DNA of 64,000 nucleotides from positions 5,506,847 through 5,570,846 of the forward strand of contig CM060107.1 in assembly GCA_030522415.1 (NCBI GenBank), in the 5' to 3' direction. This stretch comes from Channallabes apus (Eukaryota > Chordata > Actinopteri > Siluriformes > Clariidae). The position numbers and the translations under genes are program-made. Below, in pieces: positions 21,261 through 32,524 of the stretch; position 1 is the first letter of the stretch; each line of letters starts with the position of its first letter. The notes under the pieces are model-generated. The model was not told the DNA's origin. It ran no database searches and saw only the letters and a program-made list of their open reading frames with translations.

Positions 21261-23073
21261 GTGAACACCCCATCAAATACTCCAAATGAATCCATGGCAG
21301 CTATGGCACTTAATATCACCAGAGGGGACCAGTCATGCGTCACCTCCATGATTGTTCCTGTGTGGGTATCTGTAGCCACTGATCCATCTAAAGAACAGCT
21401 AGTTTATGCATCATTAGACACACAAAGCGACAGTACATTCGTCGACAATGAGGTGAGCAAGGAACTGCAGGCTGCCACCCAGCCTGTGAAATTGAAACTT
21501 ACCACTATGCTTGGAGAGAACAGCATTGTGAAATGCGAAAGGGTCCCTGGACTAAGAGCGAGAGGCTACAATTCAAGCATCCACATCGACCTTCCTCCTG
21601 CATATACAAAAGACAGCATTCCAGGGAATCATGATCATATACCCACTCATGATGCTATGAGAAGATGGCATCACCTAAGATCCATTGCTGATAAAGTGCC
21701 TCCTCTCCTCGCCTGTGATATTAGCCTTTTAATCGGGTACAACTGTACAGGTAGTAACAGGAATGGACAATGAGCCCTATGCCATCCGCACAGAGTGTTG
21801 TAGGCAGTTCAATGCCAAGCTTAGACAGAACAGGGACCAGCCTGTGTCACAAGGTTTCTGTAAAGGAACTTCCTCCAGTAACTCCCATGGATGTGATCAG
21901 TGCTCTAGAGTCAGATTTTAAGGACAACAAGGGAGATGACAAAACCGTGTCACAAGAGGACATCATGTTTCTGGACAAACTCAAAAGGGGGATAAGACAA
22001 AATGAACTAGGGCATTTTGAGATGCCATTACCCTTTAGACAACGACCACGTTTACCTGATAATAGAAGGCTAGCTGAAATCAGACTCGATCATCTTCGAA
22101 GAAAATTTAAGAGAGATGAGAAATACAAAAGAGACTATGCTACATACATAAAGGAAATCATAGAAAGAGGTGATGTGGAACAAGTGCTAGAAAATGGATC
22201 CCCAGGTGAACGATGGTACATTCCCCATCATGGCATATACCACCCTAAAAAACCTGACAAGCTGCGCGTTGTATTTGACTGCTCTGCGAATTATGGTGGT
22301 ACAAGCTTGAACGAACATCTTCTTCCAGGGCCAGATATGATAAACAACCTCACAGGTGTCCTCGTACGGTTCAGAAAACACCCAATAGCGCTTATGTGCG
22401 ATATAGAGAAAATGTTTCACCAGTTTCATGTACCAGAACAGGATCGTGACTACTTGCGATTTCTGTGGTGGAAAGATGGAGATGTTAGCATGCAACCTCA
22501 GGATTATCGAATGAGAGTCCATCTTTTTCGGCGCAGTGTCATCCCCTGGCGGCGCGAATTATGGTTTGAAGTATCTAGCCAATAAGAACAAACTCTCGCA
22601 TCCAGTAGGTTCCCAGTTTGTAGCAAGAGACTTCTACGTGGATGACGGAGTTACAAGTGCAGACACATTGGAAGGCTCCATTCAGTTAGCACGAGAGGCT
22701 AGAGAAATATGTGCCAAAGGGGGTCTCCGACTTCACAAATTCGTCTCAAACCATGAAGGTGTACTACAAAGCATACCCTCATCAAAACGAGCAAAAGAGG
22801 CAAAGACAAAGGACTTTGTCTTTCTCAAACACACAGGTGGAACGAGCACTAGGAATCCACTGGAACGTAGTAGGGGATAGTTTCAGGTTCAGCAACACTT
22901 TGAAAAACCAGCCAGGGACGCGAAGAGGCATACTAGCAACAGTCCCCTCAATATATGACCCACTTGGCTTCCTGGCCCCATATGTCCTTACAGGGAAAAG
23001 GATTCTGCAGGAAATGTGTCATCAAGGTGTTGCCTGGGACGATCCCCTGCCTGAAACGCTGAAACCACGGTGA
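21261..23073 (+). pseudogene. BEL/Pao protease and reverse transcriptase
   Basis: Positions 21261-21773 hold the BEL-type aspartic protease with active site YASLDTQSDSTFV (DTQS instead of DTG, usual in the family). Reverse transcriptase starts in 21770-22585 with IPHHGIYHPKKPDKLRVVFD and LPGPDMINNLTGVLVRFR, then the first catalytic block ALMCDIEKMFHQFHV. A frameshift and deletion near 22530 follow. The catalytic aspartates appear in 22536-22880 as FYVDDGVTSA. The connection domain continues in another frame to 23073 (PSIYDPLGFLAPYVLTGK). Several shifts make it non-functional. Confidence 0.88.
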
Positions 23074-23996
23074 GAAAGCTGGCAACGTGACTTTTTCAAC
23101 CTAGAAAGAATAAACATAACCCGATGTTATGTGCCCGTCAATTTTGGAGAAATTATAGAAACAGAAATGCACCACTTCTCTGATGCGAGCACTGATGGAT
23201 ATGGACAGTGCTCTTACCTGAGAGTCAAAAATCTGAAAGGTGAGATTCATTGCTCTTTGTATCAACAATACCAAGACTTGAATTAACAGCAGCGGTAGTC
23301 TCAGTTATTGTCAGAAACATGCTCAGAGAAGAGATTGGCTATGCTAATACGAAAGAGTACTTCTGGACTGATTCTAAAGTAGTTTTGAGTTACATTAACA
23401 ATGACTCAAGACGGTTTCACCCATTCGTTGCCAACAGAGTCCAGAAGATCCGCAATAGCACAACACCTCAACAATGGCATTATGTACCTACAGACAAGAA
23501 CCCGGCAGACGGAGCGTCCTGGGGAAGAACAGTGAGTGAGCTGCTTAGATCTAACTGGTTCTCCGGTCCTGCATTCTTGTGGGAAAGTGAAATTCTCATG
23601 CCAGAAGATGCGGTACCAGACCTGACAGTTGGAGATCCTGAGATCAAAAAAGTTCAGACATTACAAACCTCTGCATTACAAGCATCAGAACTATTCAGTA
23701 TTGCAGATCGTCTTGTCAAATTCTCATCATGGTCCAAAGCCAGCAAAGCAGTGGCCCGCCTTATGCGACGGGCTAAGCAAATCAAGTCAAATGCACCCAC
23801 CACAGTGAGTGAACAGAAAAAATCAGAATGTGTCATAATTAGGGATCTGCAGAAACACACATATAAAAGGGAAATTGAACAGTTAAAGAAAGAAAATCAA
23901 TTGACAAGCGGCAACAAACTTTTCCAACTTGATGTCTTTATCGACACAGACGGCATTGTGAAGGTGGGAGGAAGACTTCGCTATTCAACTCTGTGA
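23074..23996 (+). pseudogene. BEL/Pao RNase H region
   Basis: HFSDASTDGYGQCSYLR near 23170-23225 is the RNase H start. After a frame change the region 23250-23996 gives PRLELTAAVVSVIVRNMLR, YFWTDSKVVLSYINN and VPTDKNPADGAS, all diagnostic of BEL/Pao. It ends with the linker that leads into integrase (KVGGRLRYSTL) and a stop at 23994. Confidence 0.88.
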
Positions 23997-23999
23997 CTC

Positions 24000-25197
24000 A
24001 GTTAAACATCCCATTATCATTCCTAAGGAGCACCATGTCACGAAGCTAATAATAGCGCACAACCATGAAAAGACCAAGCATCAAGGCAAGGGCTTTAGAG
24101 CAAACGAAATCAGATCTAGTGGTTATTGGATACCAAGTATGAGCAGAGCTGTGTCTTTATTCATCCGGCAGTGTGTCATCTGTCGCAGACTTAGGAGACC
24201 ACCAGAGGGTCAGAGAGTGAGTGACTTGCCTGAAGAACGCATGGAGCCTTCTGCTCCATTTACTTATTGTGGAATGGACTGCTTCGGTCCTTTCATCTCA
24301 ACAGAAGGAAGGAAACAATATAAACGTTATGGCCTGCTCTTTACCTGCTTTTGCTCACGGGCTATCCATTTAGAAATGCTGGAGGACATGTCTACTGATT
24401 CCTTCATTAACAGCTTGCATTGCTTCATCGCTATCAGAGGTTCTGTTAGTCAAATCCAGTGCGACCAAGGTACCAATTTTATTGGCGCCAAGAATGAGTT
24501 CAAGGCAGCCCTACAAGAGCTCAATACTGATAGACTGAGCATGTTTCTGTCGCAGTGTGACTTCGTGATGAACGCTCCTCACTCAAGTCATGCAGGGGGA
24601 GTGTGGGAGCGCCAAATTAGAACAGTCAGAAGTGTTCTCAATTCCACCCTGACACTAGCCCAAAACAGACTAAATGACTCTGCATTGCGAACTCTGCTAT
24701 ATGAGGTTATGGCTATAGTTAACAGCAGACCCCTCACTGTGGACACACTGCTCAGTCCCAACAGCCTGGAACCCCTGACCCCCAATCACCTTATCCAAAT
24801 GAAGACTTGTCCAGCACTGCCTCCACCGGGCATATTCCCAAGAGAGGATCTGTATGGAGCTAGGCGGTGGCGACGGATTCAGCATCTGGCGGAGCAGTTT
24901 TGGAGCCGTTGGAAACGAGAGTACCTCTACAGCATTATGGCAAGACAGAAATGGCATTCGCCGAAAAGAAACCTGCAAGTTGGTGATGTCGTGATGGACA
25001 TGGAGGAGTTCTCACCTCGCGGTGAATGGAAGCTTGCATGGGTTGTAGAGACTGTTGAGGGTAAAGATGGACTTGTAAGAAGAGTCAAAATCTCAGCAGG
25101 AGATAAGCGACTGAGCAAAAATGACGAACGCCTGAGTAAGCTCTCCATATTAGAGCGACCCGTACAGAAGTTAGTTCTGTTGTTAGAGGCTTCTTAA
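24000..25197 (+). CDS. BEL/Pao integrase with DUF5641-like C-terminus
   Basis: The HHCC zinc finger lies at about 24055-24190 (HNHEKTKHQGKG, CVICRRLR). From 24139 a 352-codon frame is open to 25197. DDE residues: GMDCFGPFIS (24270s), QCDQGTNFIGAKNEF (24460s), and the glutamate in HAGGVWERQIRTVRS (24590s). The C-terminal module RRWRRIQHLAEQFWSRWKR followed by LQVGDVVMDMEEFSPRGEW matches DUF5641 of this superfamily. It is the least damaged gene of the element, but the upstream frame is closed, so it is probably not expressed as such. Confidence 0.88.
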
Positions 25198-25306
25198 GTC
25201 TTTAAGTGTCAATGATTTCAAATTCTTCTCAAGTGAATGTCATTTCTAATTTAAAATTATTCATAGTTCATGTTAAGTAATGAAACACTAATAATTTTGG
25301 TGGGAG

Positions 25307-25625
25307 TGTAAATAACCCAATTCACAAGGTGAATATTTAAGTGGTCATGGTAAATTGTTGGTTTATTTATTTATTTCCTGTTTTATGTGGATTTGTATTG
25401 CACTTGATTTTGAGGACTTTTATGTTGAAATAGCTTGTATAGGGCGGGTTTTAGTTTTCTGGCTGCATTGTGAAAAAGTTAAGGCTGAAAATGCTCTAGC
25501 ACCCTCAGAACTGGCACAAGCTCTTACGTTGGTGTTTATTGATTAAAGGATATTTTGGCTCAATTTTCAATAAAGAAAAATAACCATCAGTCAAGTGTTG
25601 ACCATCTTTCTGGGGGGACGCTACA
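25307..25625 (+). repeat. 3' LTR of the BEL/Pao element
   Basis: 319 bp, preceded by the purine-rich GGTGGGAG (25299-25306) as candidate polypurine tract. TATCA follows directly. Confidence 0.9.
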
Positions 25626-25861
25626 TATCATGATGATCAGACACACCTCTCCACTGTAGGCAAATATGCTCACCTATATATAAATCCTTATCATGAAATA
25701 TCTTGAAAACTTTAGCCAGCCAGCTCCTTTCTCACCTGTTTTCTAATTCATCTAATTAAAATATGTAAGAATTAGCAGGTTTTATCTCGGAGGTCGATTA
25801 TTTCCAAAAAATTGTAGACCAGTGGTATTAACAAAACAATCCCAGGTTCTTATTTAGTACA

Positions 25862-27613
25862 GTGGCTCGCCTAACAAAACCTAAGACGCCCGCAGAGAGT
25901 ATCCCATCACAGTTTAGAAGTGAAGACTTTATGGACTTCTTTAATGAAAAAATCAATAATATCAGGAAGAAAATAATGGAGGTTCAACCTCTAATAGTAT
26001 CTCACGATCCAGTTCAGCCTATAGCTTCACATTTAGATTTTCACTGCTTTACAGGTATAGGACAGGAAGAGCTGTATAAACTCATCACCTCGGCTAAATC
26101 AACAACGTGCCTGTTAGACCCAATCCCAACCAGATTTTTAAAAGAAGTGATGCTTACGGTTGGAGAGCCACTCCTAAACATTATTAATTCTTCATTACAT
26201 CTAGGTCACGTCCCTAAACCTTTCAAGTTAGCAGTTATTAAGCCGCTTCTTAAAAAATCTAATTTGGACGCGAATGAAATAACAAATTACAGACCGATTT
26301 CAAACCTCCCGTTCATATCAAAAATACTAGAAAAAGTAGTATCAGCTCAAATTTGCACATTCTTGCAGGATAACAACATCCTTGAAGAATTTCAGTCAGG
26401 TTTCAGGCCCCATCATAGCACAGAAACTGCACTAGTTAAGATTACAAACGACTTATTTTCAGCTTCAGACCAAGGCTGCATCTCATTGCTAGTCCTGCTT
26501 GATCTTAGTGCTGCATTCGACACTATAGATCATAATATTCTCATAGATCGCTTACAAAATTATATAGGTATTCAGGGACAGGCATTAAAATGGTTTAGAT
26601 CTTACCTGTCTGGTCGCTACCATTTTGTAGATCTAAATGGAGAACCGTCTGGTGTAATGCCAGTGAAATATGGGGTCCCACAAGGGTCAGTTTTAGGACC
26701 TCTGTTGTTCTCAATATACATGCTTCCCTTGGGTAACATCATTAGAAGACATGGGATTAGTTTCCATTGTTATGCTGATGATACCCAATTATATATCTCA
26801 ACTAAACCAGACGAAATACCTAAGCTGTCTAGATTAACTGAGTGTGTCCAGGACATAAAAGATTGGATGACCAATAACTTTCTTTTATTAAATTCAGATA
26901 AGACAGAGATATTACTTATTGGCCCAAAAACCAGCACACAACAGCTTTCACAATTCAGCTTGCGCTTAGAAGGATGTACTGTTATTACCAGCTCAGCAGT
27001 AAAAGATCTGGGAGTAATATTAGACAGTAACTTGTCTTTTGAAAATCACATTTCAAATATCACAAAAACAGCCTTTTTCCATCTTCGAAATATTGCTAAA
27101 CTTAGGAACATCTTATCCGTATCTGATGCAGAAAAACTAGTTCATGCATTCATGACCTCCAGACTGAACTATTGTAATGCATTACTAGGTGGTTGTCCTG
27201 CATCCTCAATAAACAAGCTTCAGTTAATCCAAAATGCAGCTGCCAGGGTTCTCACTAGATCCAGAAAATATGATCATATAACCCCAATATTATCATCCCT
27301 GCACTGGCTACCTGTTCAGTTTAGAATAAATTACAAAATAGTATTACTTACATACAAGGCCTTAAATGGTTTAGCTCCCACATACCTAACCAGTCTTCTG
27401 ATGCGCTACAATCCACCACGCGCCTTAAGATCACAAAGCTCAGGACTTCTGGTAGTTCCCAGAATTTCAGAATCTACAAAAGGGGGTAGGGCTTTTTCAT
27501 ATTTAGCTCCAAAGCTTTGGAATAGCCTTCCAGACAGTGTTCGGGGAGCAGACACGGTTTCTCAGTTCAAAAGTAGACTCAAGACGCATCTTTTTAATCT
27601 GGCATACACATAA
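25862..27613 (+). CDS. L2-type reverse transcriptase (ORF2, 3' part)
   Basis: An uninterrupted 583-codon frame. It begins in the linker after the missing endonuclease ([19 protein letters not shown]). Reverse transcriptase follows: [70 protein letters not shown], then the catalytic [13 protein letters not shown] and the thumb [12 protein letters not shown]. The C-terminal domain ([41 protein letters not shown]) is typical of fish L2. The frame has no stop although the element is 5'-truncated, so it is relatively young. No promoter or endonuclease is present, so it is not autonomous. Confidence 0.9.
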   Translation: MARLTKPKTPAESIPSQFRSEDFMDFFNEKINNIRKKIMEVQPLIVSHDPVQPIASHLDFHCFTGIGQEELYKLITSAKSTTCLLDPIPTRFLKEVMLTVGEPLLNIINSSLHLGHVPKPFKLAVIKPLLKKSNLDANEITNYRPISNLPFISKILEKVVSAQICTFLQDNNILEEFQSGFRPHHSTETALVKITNDLFSASDQGCISLLVLLDLSAAFDTIDHNILIDRLQNYIGIQGQALKWFRSYLSGRYHFVDLNGEPSGVMPVKYGVPQGSVLGPLLFSIYMLPLGNIIRRHGISFHCYADDTQLYISTKPDEIPKLSRLTECVQDIKDWMTNNFLLLNSDKTEILLIGPKTSTQQLSQFSLRLEGCTVITSSAVKDLGVILDSNLSFENHISNITKTAFFHLRNIAKLRNILSVSDAEKLVHAFMTSRLNYCNALLGGCPASSINKLQLIQNAAARVLTRSRKYDHITPILSSLHWLPVQFRINYKIVLLTYKALNGLAPTYLTSLLMRYNPPRALRSQSSGLLVVPRISESTKGGRAFSYLAPKLWNSLPDSVRGADTVSQFKSRLKTHLFNLAYT

Positions 27614-28053
27614 CTCATCCCAGTACTCATACTCCAGTACACCTATACCGAATGGCAACTACGCTAATTCTCCCCATCTGTTCTGTATTTCTCTACCCAT
27701 CCCGAGGCATCGGGAGATTTTGCCAGCTTCAGTAGACAAAGGCCGACCCTGCGAGGTTCCTGAGGCATCCAGAGAAGGACCAGCTCCAGCTGGATTCAGC
27801 TTTATGATGGTTGGAGTTACACATGCTGCTCCTGTGCTTCCAGTGATCCAGACCTCATCTGCCCTCTGCACCTACTGACTCGTCCCTATGCCGAACTGGT
27901 CTTCATTGTAAGGGACTGCCACTAGAGGGCACTGTGGTTGAGTTTGTTTTGTTTGTAGTTTTGGTTAGAAGACCCAGTTTCCCAGAAGGCACCTCGGTCA
28001 GGTGATGTCAAAGTTTCACCTGTACCGAGGTGGCTCGTTAAGCAAAGATTAAG

Positions 28054-28060
28054 TATAAAA
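28054..28060 (+). promoter_or_regulatory. TATA box of the 1.9-kb LTR
   Basis: TATAAAA, 29 bp before the 11-base segment GGTCGAGCATT (28083-28093) that matches the primer site. Confidence 0.75.
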
Positions 28061-28370
28061 AGCTGTTAGTTCTGGGGAACTGGGTCGAGCATTGACATTG
28101 TCAGGTGGGCTTTAGTTTTGTTTTATTTAGTTCTGTTCTGACTTGGTTATTTATTCATTAATACCTGGCTCTGTAAGTTTGTCTTTTGTGTTTATTTTCA
28201 ATATGTCTCTTGGTTTTTTCCCTGTGTGTTTGTAGTTTAAGTTTAAATGTTTAATGTGTGTGGAGTTGATGTGGTGTGTTGTCCTGTTGTGTTCCATGGT
28301 CATTAGAACAGGTAAGTAGATAGTCTCAGTGTTTCCTCACCTCCATGTGTCTTCTAACCCTGGTGTCCCC

Positions 28371-28985
28371 TCCCCTCTGAGTGTCTCCTAGCCTAGCCTT
28401 TGAGAGCCCCCTAGCCTAGCATTGGAGGGTCTGCTAGCCCTTGAGGGTCCCCTAGCCTAGCCTTTGATGGTCCCCTAGCCTGGCCCATGAAGGTCTCTAA
28501 GCCTAGCCTCTGAGTGTCCCCTAGCCTAGCCCGTGACGGTCTCTAAGCCTGGCCCGTGACGGTCTCTAAGCCTAGCCTTTGCGTGTCCCCTAGCCTAGCC
28601 TTTGCGTGTCCCCTAGCCTAGCCTTTGCGTGTCCCCTAGCCTAGCCTTTGCGTGTCCCCTAGCCTAGCCTTTGCGTGTCCCCTAGCCTAGCCTTTGCGTG
28701 TCCCCTAGCCTAGCCTTTGCGTGTCCCTTAGCCTAGCCTTTGCGTGTCCCTTAGCCTAGCCTTTGCGTGTCCCTTAGCCTAGCCTTTGCGTGTCCCCTAG
28801 CCTAGCCTTTTAGTATACCACGGCCTCGCCTTTTAGTATACCACGGCCTAGCCTTCGATGGTCCCCTAGCCTAGCCTTTTAGTATGCCATGGCCTAGCCT
28901 TCGAGGGTCCCCTAGCCTAGCCTTTGAGTGTGCCCCGGCCTAGCCTTTGAGTGTCCCCTAGTCTAATCTTTGGGTCCCCTCTTGA
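28371..28985 (+). repeat. 23-bp tandem repeat in the 5' LTR
   Basis: About ten near-identical copies of a 23-bp unit built on CCTAGCCTAGCC plus TTTGCGTGTCC run from about 28577 to 28800. They are flanked on both sides by diverged units (for example with TTTTAGTATACCACGG). The same array is at 31066-31680 in the 3' LTR with the same number of units. Confidence 0.92.
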
Positions 28986-29830
28986 CTAGCCTTGGAGCCT
29001 CAGTCCCTAGACCTAGTGCTTCCGTGTCCCACATCCTTAGTGTTTGTTGTTCAGAGATTAGGTAAGTGTAGTTGTGTTAATGTCAGGCTACGGGCATGCT
29101 TAGCTAGGTGTAGGTGTAGCTGACTGCCAGGGTTAGCTCACTAGCCTTGTTCAGCTAGTAGCCCTGCCTAGCTAACTGCCATGTCCTTAGCCTATGTCTT
29201 GTCTCTTGTCTTTAGTCCAGTCTCTCGTCTCTCCCGGTCTCTATTCTTGTCCTGTGTCGCCCGTCCTATTGAGTTCTCGAGTCCCGTGTCTTAGGTGTAG
29301 CCCTTGTCTCCAGTCTCAACTCCATGCCTGTGTCTTTGTTTCATAAGTTTACATTCCCTGTGTCACTACACAGCACCCCTGTCTCCAGTCTCCGTTCCTT
29401 GCCAAGTGTTTTCATATTGTCAGTTGATGTTCTTAGTGTCACTACACCGCACCCCTGTCTCCAGTCTCAGCTCCTTGCCGAAGGGTCTTTGTTGCACAAG
29501 TTTATGCTCCCTGTGTCACTACACAGCACCCCTGTTTCCATTCTCTAGTGTTCGAGCAAAACCATGACTTACCCGTGATCTGGAGGAGAGGGTTCCCATT
29601 CCCCTCGTTAGGTTCCTACAGTTCTTCCCCGTGGGTTCCGTTACAGTGTCTGTGTGTGTGTATGTGTGTGTTGAGCTAACAGAGCCAGAGTTTTGTTTAG
29701 TTTGTTTGAGTTTTGATTTGTTTATTATAAATAAAAACATTGTTCTATACCCTTACACCCTCTGCGTTTGTGCCTGCCTTTCATGAGCCCACGGCAGTAA
29801 CAACAGCCAGCGTCAGTGAGAACGTGACAG

Positions 29831-29841
29831 AATGCTCGACC
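29831..29841 (+). promoter_or_regulatory. Self-priming primer-binding site of the non-autonomous element
   Basis: AATGCTCGACC, one base after the LTR, is the perfect reverse complement of GGTCGAGCATT at 28083-28093, the predicted 5' end of the RNA. The match ends at 11 bases. The geometry is the same as in the chromovirus at 8557-13710. Confidence 0.8.
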
Positions 29842-30587
29842 TAAGAACAAAGGCACAGCAGAGGGGCCCACGAAACACCACAGCAACAGTCCCTTACTAC
29901 CCCCGAGAACCCCAGGTGTGACTCCAACGTCGTCAGGAAGGCGCCACAGTGGAGGCCCCGGCTGAGCAGGCGACTCAGCACCACATCGGCCATCCGGTGG
30001 GGAGGATGATCCAGCACTGCCTACGAGGCTCACGTTTCCAGAGCGACGCAGTGCTGCCTCCGCCGCCCGGCCCCCGAGATACGCTGCTGCCTCGTCAGCC
30101 GTGCCCATCGACGGGATCCGACAGCATCTTCATCACCTGGCTGGGAGGACGGCAATACCTCTGCAGCCAGGCTCCGCAACGGATCCAAGGCTGCCTCCAC
30201 TATCCAGGCGTCGACATCAGGAGTCCACCAGGGTCCGCCCTCAACAGCGGGCGGGGCCGTCGCCCCACCAGGATTCAGGAACTGCTGCAGCTGCCGCCCG
30301 GCATTGAGGACTATCCAGTACTGCATCGGCCGCTCGGCTAGGAGGACGACCCAGTGCCATCCTCGCGGCGAGAGCGAGCTGGTACTGCCTCCGCCGCCCG
30401 GCCTACACCAGCGATCCAGTGCTGCCTCAACAGCCAGAGCGACCTAAGGGGTCCAGCAGCTGCATCTGCAGCTCGACTTAGGTGTCGGTCCGGATGCGCC
30501 CTCCCTCCCGCCCAATTCAGCGAACTAGATCGTCGACGGCGGGAGGTGGGTGAAGATATCGCCGAGGGCGCTCCGGAGGAGCGTCTT

Positions 30588-30601
30588 AAGGGGGGGGGTA
30601 C
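30588..30601 (+). promoter_or_regulatory. Polypurine tract of the non-autonomous element
   Basis: AAGGGGGGGGG followed by TAC ends directly before the 3' LTR TGTAAGG. The G-run plus TAC form is the same as in the chromovirus. Confidence 0.75.
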
Positions 30602-32524
30602 TGTAAGGGACTGCCACTAGAGGGCACTGTGGTTGAGTTTGTTTTGTTTGTAGTTTTGGTTAGAAGACCCAGTTTCCCAGAAGGCACCTCGGTCAGGTGA
30701 TGTCAAAGTTTCACCTGTACCGAGGTGGCTCGTTAAGCAAAGATTAAGTATAAAAAGCTGTTAGTTCTGGGGAACTGGGTCGAGCATTGACATTGTCAGG
30801 TGGGCTTTAGTTTTGTTTTATTTAGTTCTGTTCTGACTTGGTTATTTATTCATTAATACCTGGCTCTGTAAGTTTGTCTTTTGTGTTTATTTTCAATATG
30901 TCTCTTGGTTTTTTCCCTGTGTGTTTGTAGTTTAAGTTTAAATGTTTAATGTGTGTGGAGTTGATGTGGTGTGTTGTCCTGTTGTGTTCCATGGTCATTA
31001 GAACAGGTAAGTAGATAGTCTCAGTGTTTCCTCACCTCCATGTGTCTTCTAACCCTGGTGTCCCCTCCCCTCTGAGTGTCTCCTAGCCTAGCCTTTGAGA
31101 GCCCCCTAGCCTAGCATTGGAGGGTCTGCTAGCCCTTGAGGGTCCCCTAGCCTAGCCTTTGATGGTCCCCTAGCCTGGCCCATGAAGGTCTCTAAGCCTA
31201 GCCTCTGAGTGTCCCCTAGCCTAGCCCGTGACGGTCTCTAAGCCTGGCCCGTGACGGTCTCTAAGCCTAGCCTTTGCGTGTCCCCTAGCCTAGCCTTTGC
31301 GTGTCCCCTAGCCTAGCCTTTGCGTGTCCCCTAGCCTAGCCTTTGCGTGTCCCCTAGCCTAGCCTTTGCGTGTCCCCTAGCCTAGCCTTTGCGTGTCCCC
31401 TAGCCTAGCCTTTGCGTGTCCCTTAGCCTAGCCTTTGCGTGTCCCTTAGCCTAGCCTTTGCGTGTCCCTTAGCCTAGCCTTTGCGTGTCCCCTAGCCTAG
31501 CCTTTTAGTATACCACGGCCTCGCCTTTTAGTATACCACGGCCTAGCCTTCGATGGTCCCCTAGCCTAGCCTTTTAGTATGCCATGGCCTAGCCTTCGAG
31601 GGTCCCCTAGCCTAGCCTTTGAGTGTGCCCCGGCCTAGCCTTTGAGTGTCCCCTAGTCTAATCTTTGGGTCCCCTCTTGACTAGCCTTGGAGCCTCAGTC
31701 CCTAGACCTAGTGCTTCCGTGTCCCACATCCTTAGTGTTTGTTGTTCAGAGATTAGGTAAGTGTAGTTGTGTTAATGTCAGGCTACGGGCATGCTTAGCT
31801 AGGTGTAGGTGTAGCTGACTGCCAGGGTTAGCTCACTAGCCTTGTTCAGCTAGTAGCCCTGCCTAGCTAACTGCCATGTCCTTAGCCTATGTCTTGTCTC
31901 TTGTCTTTAGTCCAGTCTCTCGTCTCTCCCGGTCTCTATTCTTGTCCTGTGTCGCCCGTCCTATTGAGTTCTCGAGTCCCGTGTCTTAGGTGTAGCCCTT
32001 GTCTCCAGTCTCAACTCCATGCCTGTGTCTTTGTTTCATAAGTTTACATTCCCTGTGTCACTACACAGCACCCCTGTCTCCAGTCTCCGTTCCTTGCCAA
32101 GTGTTTTCATATTGTCAGTTGATGTTCTTAGTGTCACTACACCGCACCCCTGTCTCCAGTCTCAGCTCCTTGCCGAAGGGTCTTTGTTGCACAAGTTTAT
32201 GCTCCCTGTGTCACTACACAGCACCCCTGTTTCCATTCTCTAGTGTTCGAGCAAAACCATGACTTACCCGTGATCTGGAGGAGAGGGTTCCCATTCCCCT
32301 CGTTAGGTTCCTACAGTTCTTCCCCGTGGGTTCCGTTACAGTGTCTGTGTGTGTGTATGTGTGTGTTGAGCTAACAGAGCCAGAGTTTTGTTTAGTTTGT
32401 TTGAGTTTTGATTTGTTTATTATAAATAAAAACATTGTTCTATACCCTTACACCCTCTGCGTTTGTGCCTGCCTTTCATGAGCCCACGGCAGTAACAACA
32501 GCCAGCGTCAGTGAGAACGTGACA
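30602..32524 (+). repeat. 3' LTR of the non-autonomous element
   Basis: 1,923 bp, indistinguishable by eye from 27907-29829. It includes the 23-bp array at 31066-31680 and AATAAA at 32425-32430. Confidence 0.93.

Larger units (their letters stand above)
16126..25625 (+). mobile_element. BEL/Pao LTR retrotransposon, full length but decayed
   Basis: The 5' LTR 16126-16454 and 3' LTR 25307-25625 both begin TGTAAATAACCC and end GGGGACGCTACA. TATCA duplications lie at 16121-16125 and 25626-25630. Gag, protease, reverse transcriptase, RNase H and integrase follow in order, with BEL-type motifs and a C-terminal DUF5641-like module. Stops and frameshifts interrupt every gene. A hAT (16534-18697) sits between the 5' LTR and gag, and a solo LTR (20374-21016) sits inside gag. 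The LTRs differ by a 10-bp indel and several substitutions, so it is clearly older than the Gypsy element at 8557-13710. Confidence 0.92.
27907..29829 (+). repeat. 5' LTR of the non-autonomous element
   Basis: 1,923 bp. It has a TATA box (28054-28060), a predicted start at 28083, a long R region containing a 23-bp tandem array, and AATAAA at 29730-29735 followed by about 95 bp. Small open frames in it are duplicated exactly in the 3' LTR and look fortuitous. Confidence 0.93.
29830..30601 (+). other. 772-bp interior of the non-autonomous LTR element
   Basis: A GC-rich interior starting with one G, then the primer site. An ATG inside the primer site (29832) opens only 24 codons. Longer frames on both strands overlap each other and show low-complexity Ala/Pro/Arg content from repeated TGCCTCCGCCGCCCGG-type blocks; I find no gag, protease or polymerase motif. 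It ends with a G-rich tract and TAC before the 3' LTR. It may act mainly as a packaging and priming RNA. Confidence 0.7.
27907..32524 (+). mobile_element. Non-autonomous LTR retrotransposon with 1,923-bp LTRs, TSD TTCAT
   Basis: Two direct copies of 1,923 bp (27907-29829 and 30602-32524) start TGTAAGGGAC and end AACGTGACA. They align at a constant offset of 2,695 bp with no difference I can see. TTCAT lies at 27902-27906 and 32525-32529. The interior is only 772 bp and encodes no gag or pol motif. A primer site, purine tract and LTR promoter signals are all present. It is inserted in the L2 3' UTR. Structure and identity of the LTRs indicate a recent insertion using proteins supplied by another element. 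Confidence 0.93.

Noticed and set aside
28371..28985. CRISPR-like array
   Set aside because: Repeats are directly tandem without unique spacers, lie inside a eukaryotic LTR, and recur identically in the second LTR.
29949..30341. Possible protein genes in the interior of the 1.9-kb-LTR element
   Set aside because: Overlapping open frames on both strands with Ala/Pro/Arg-rich low-complexity content and no domain; this is typical of GC-rich non-coding DNA.
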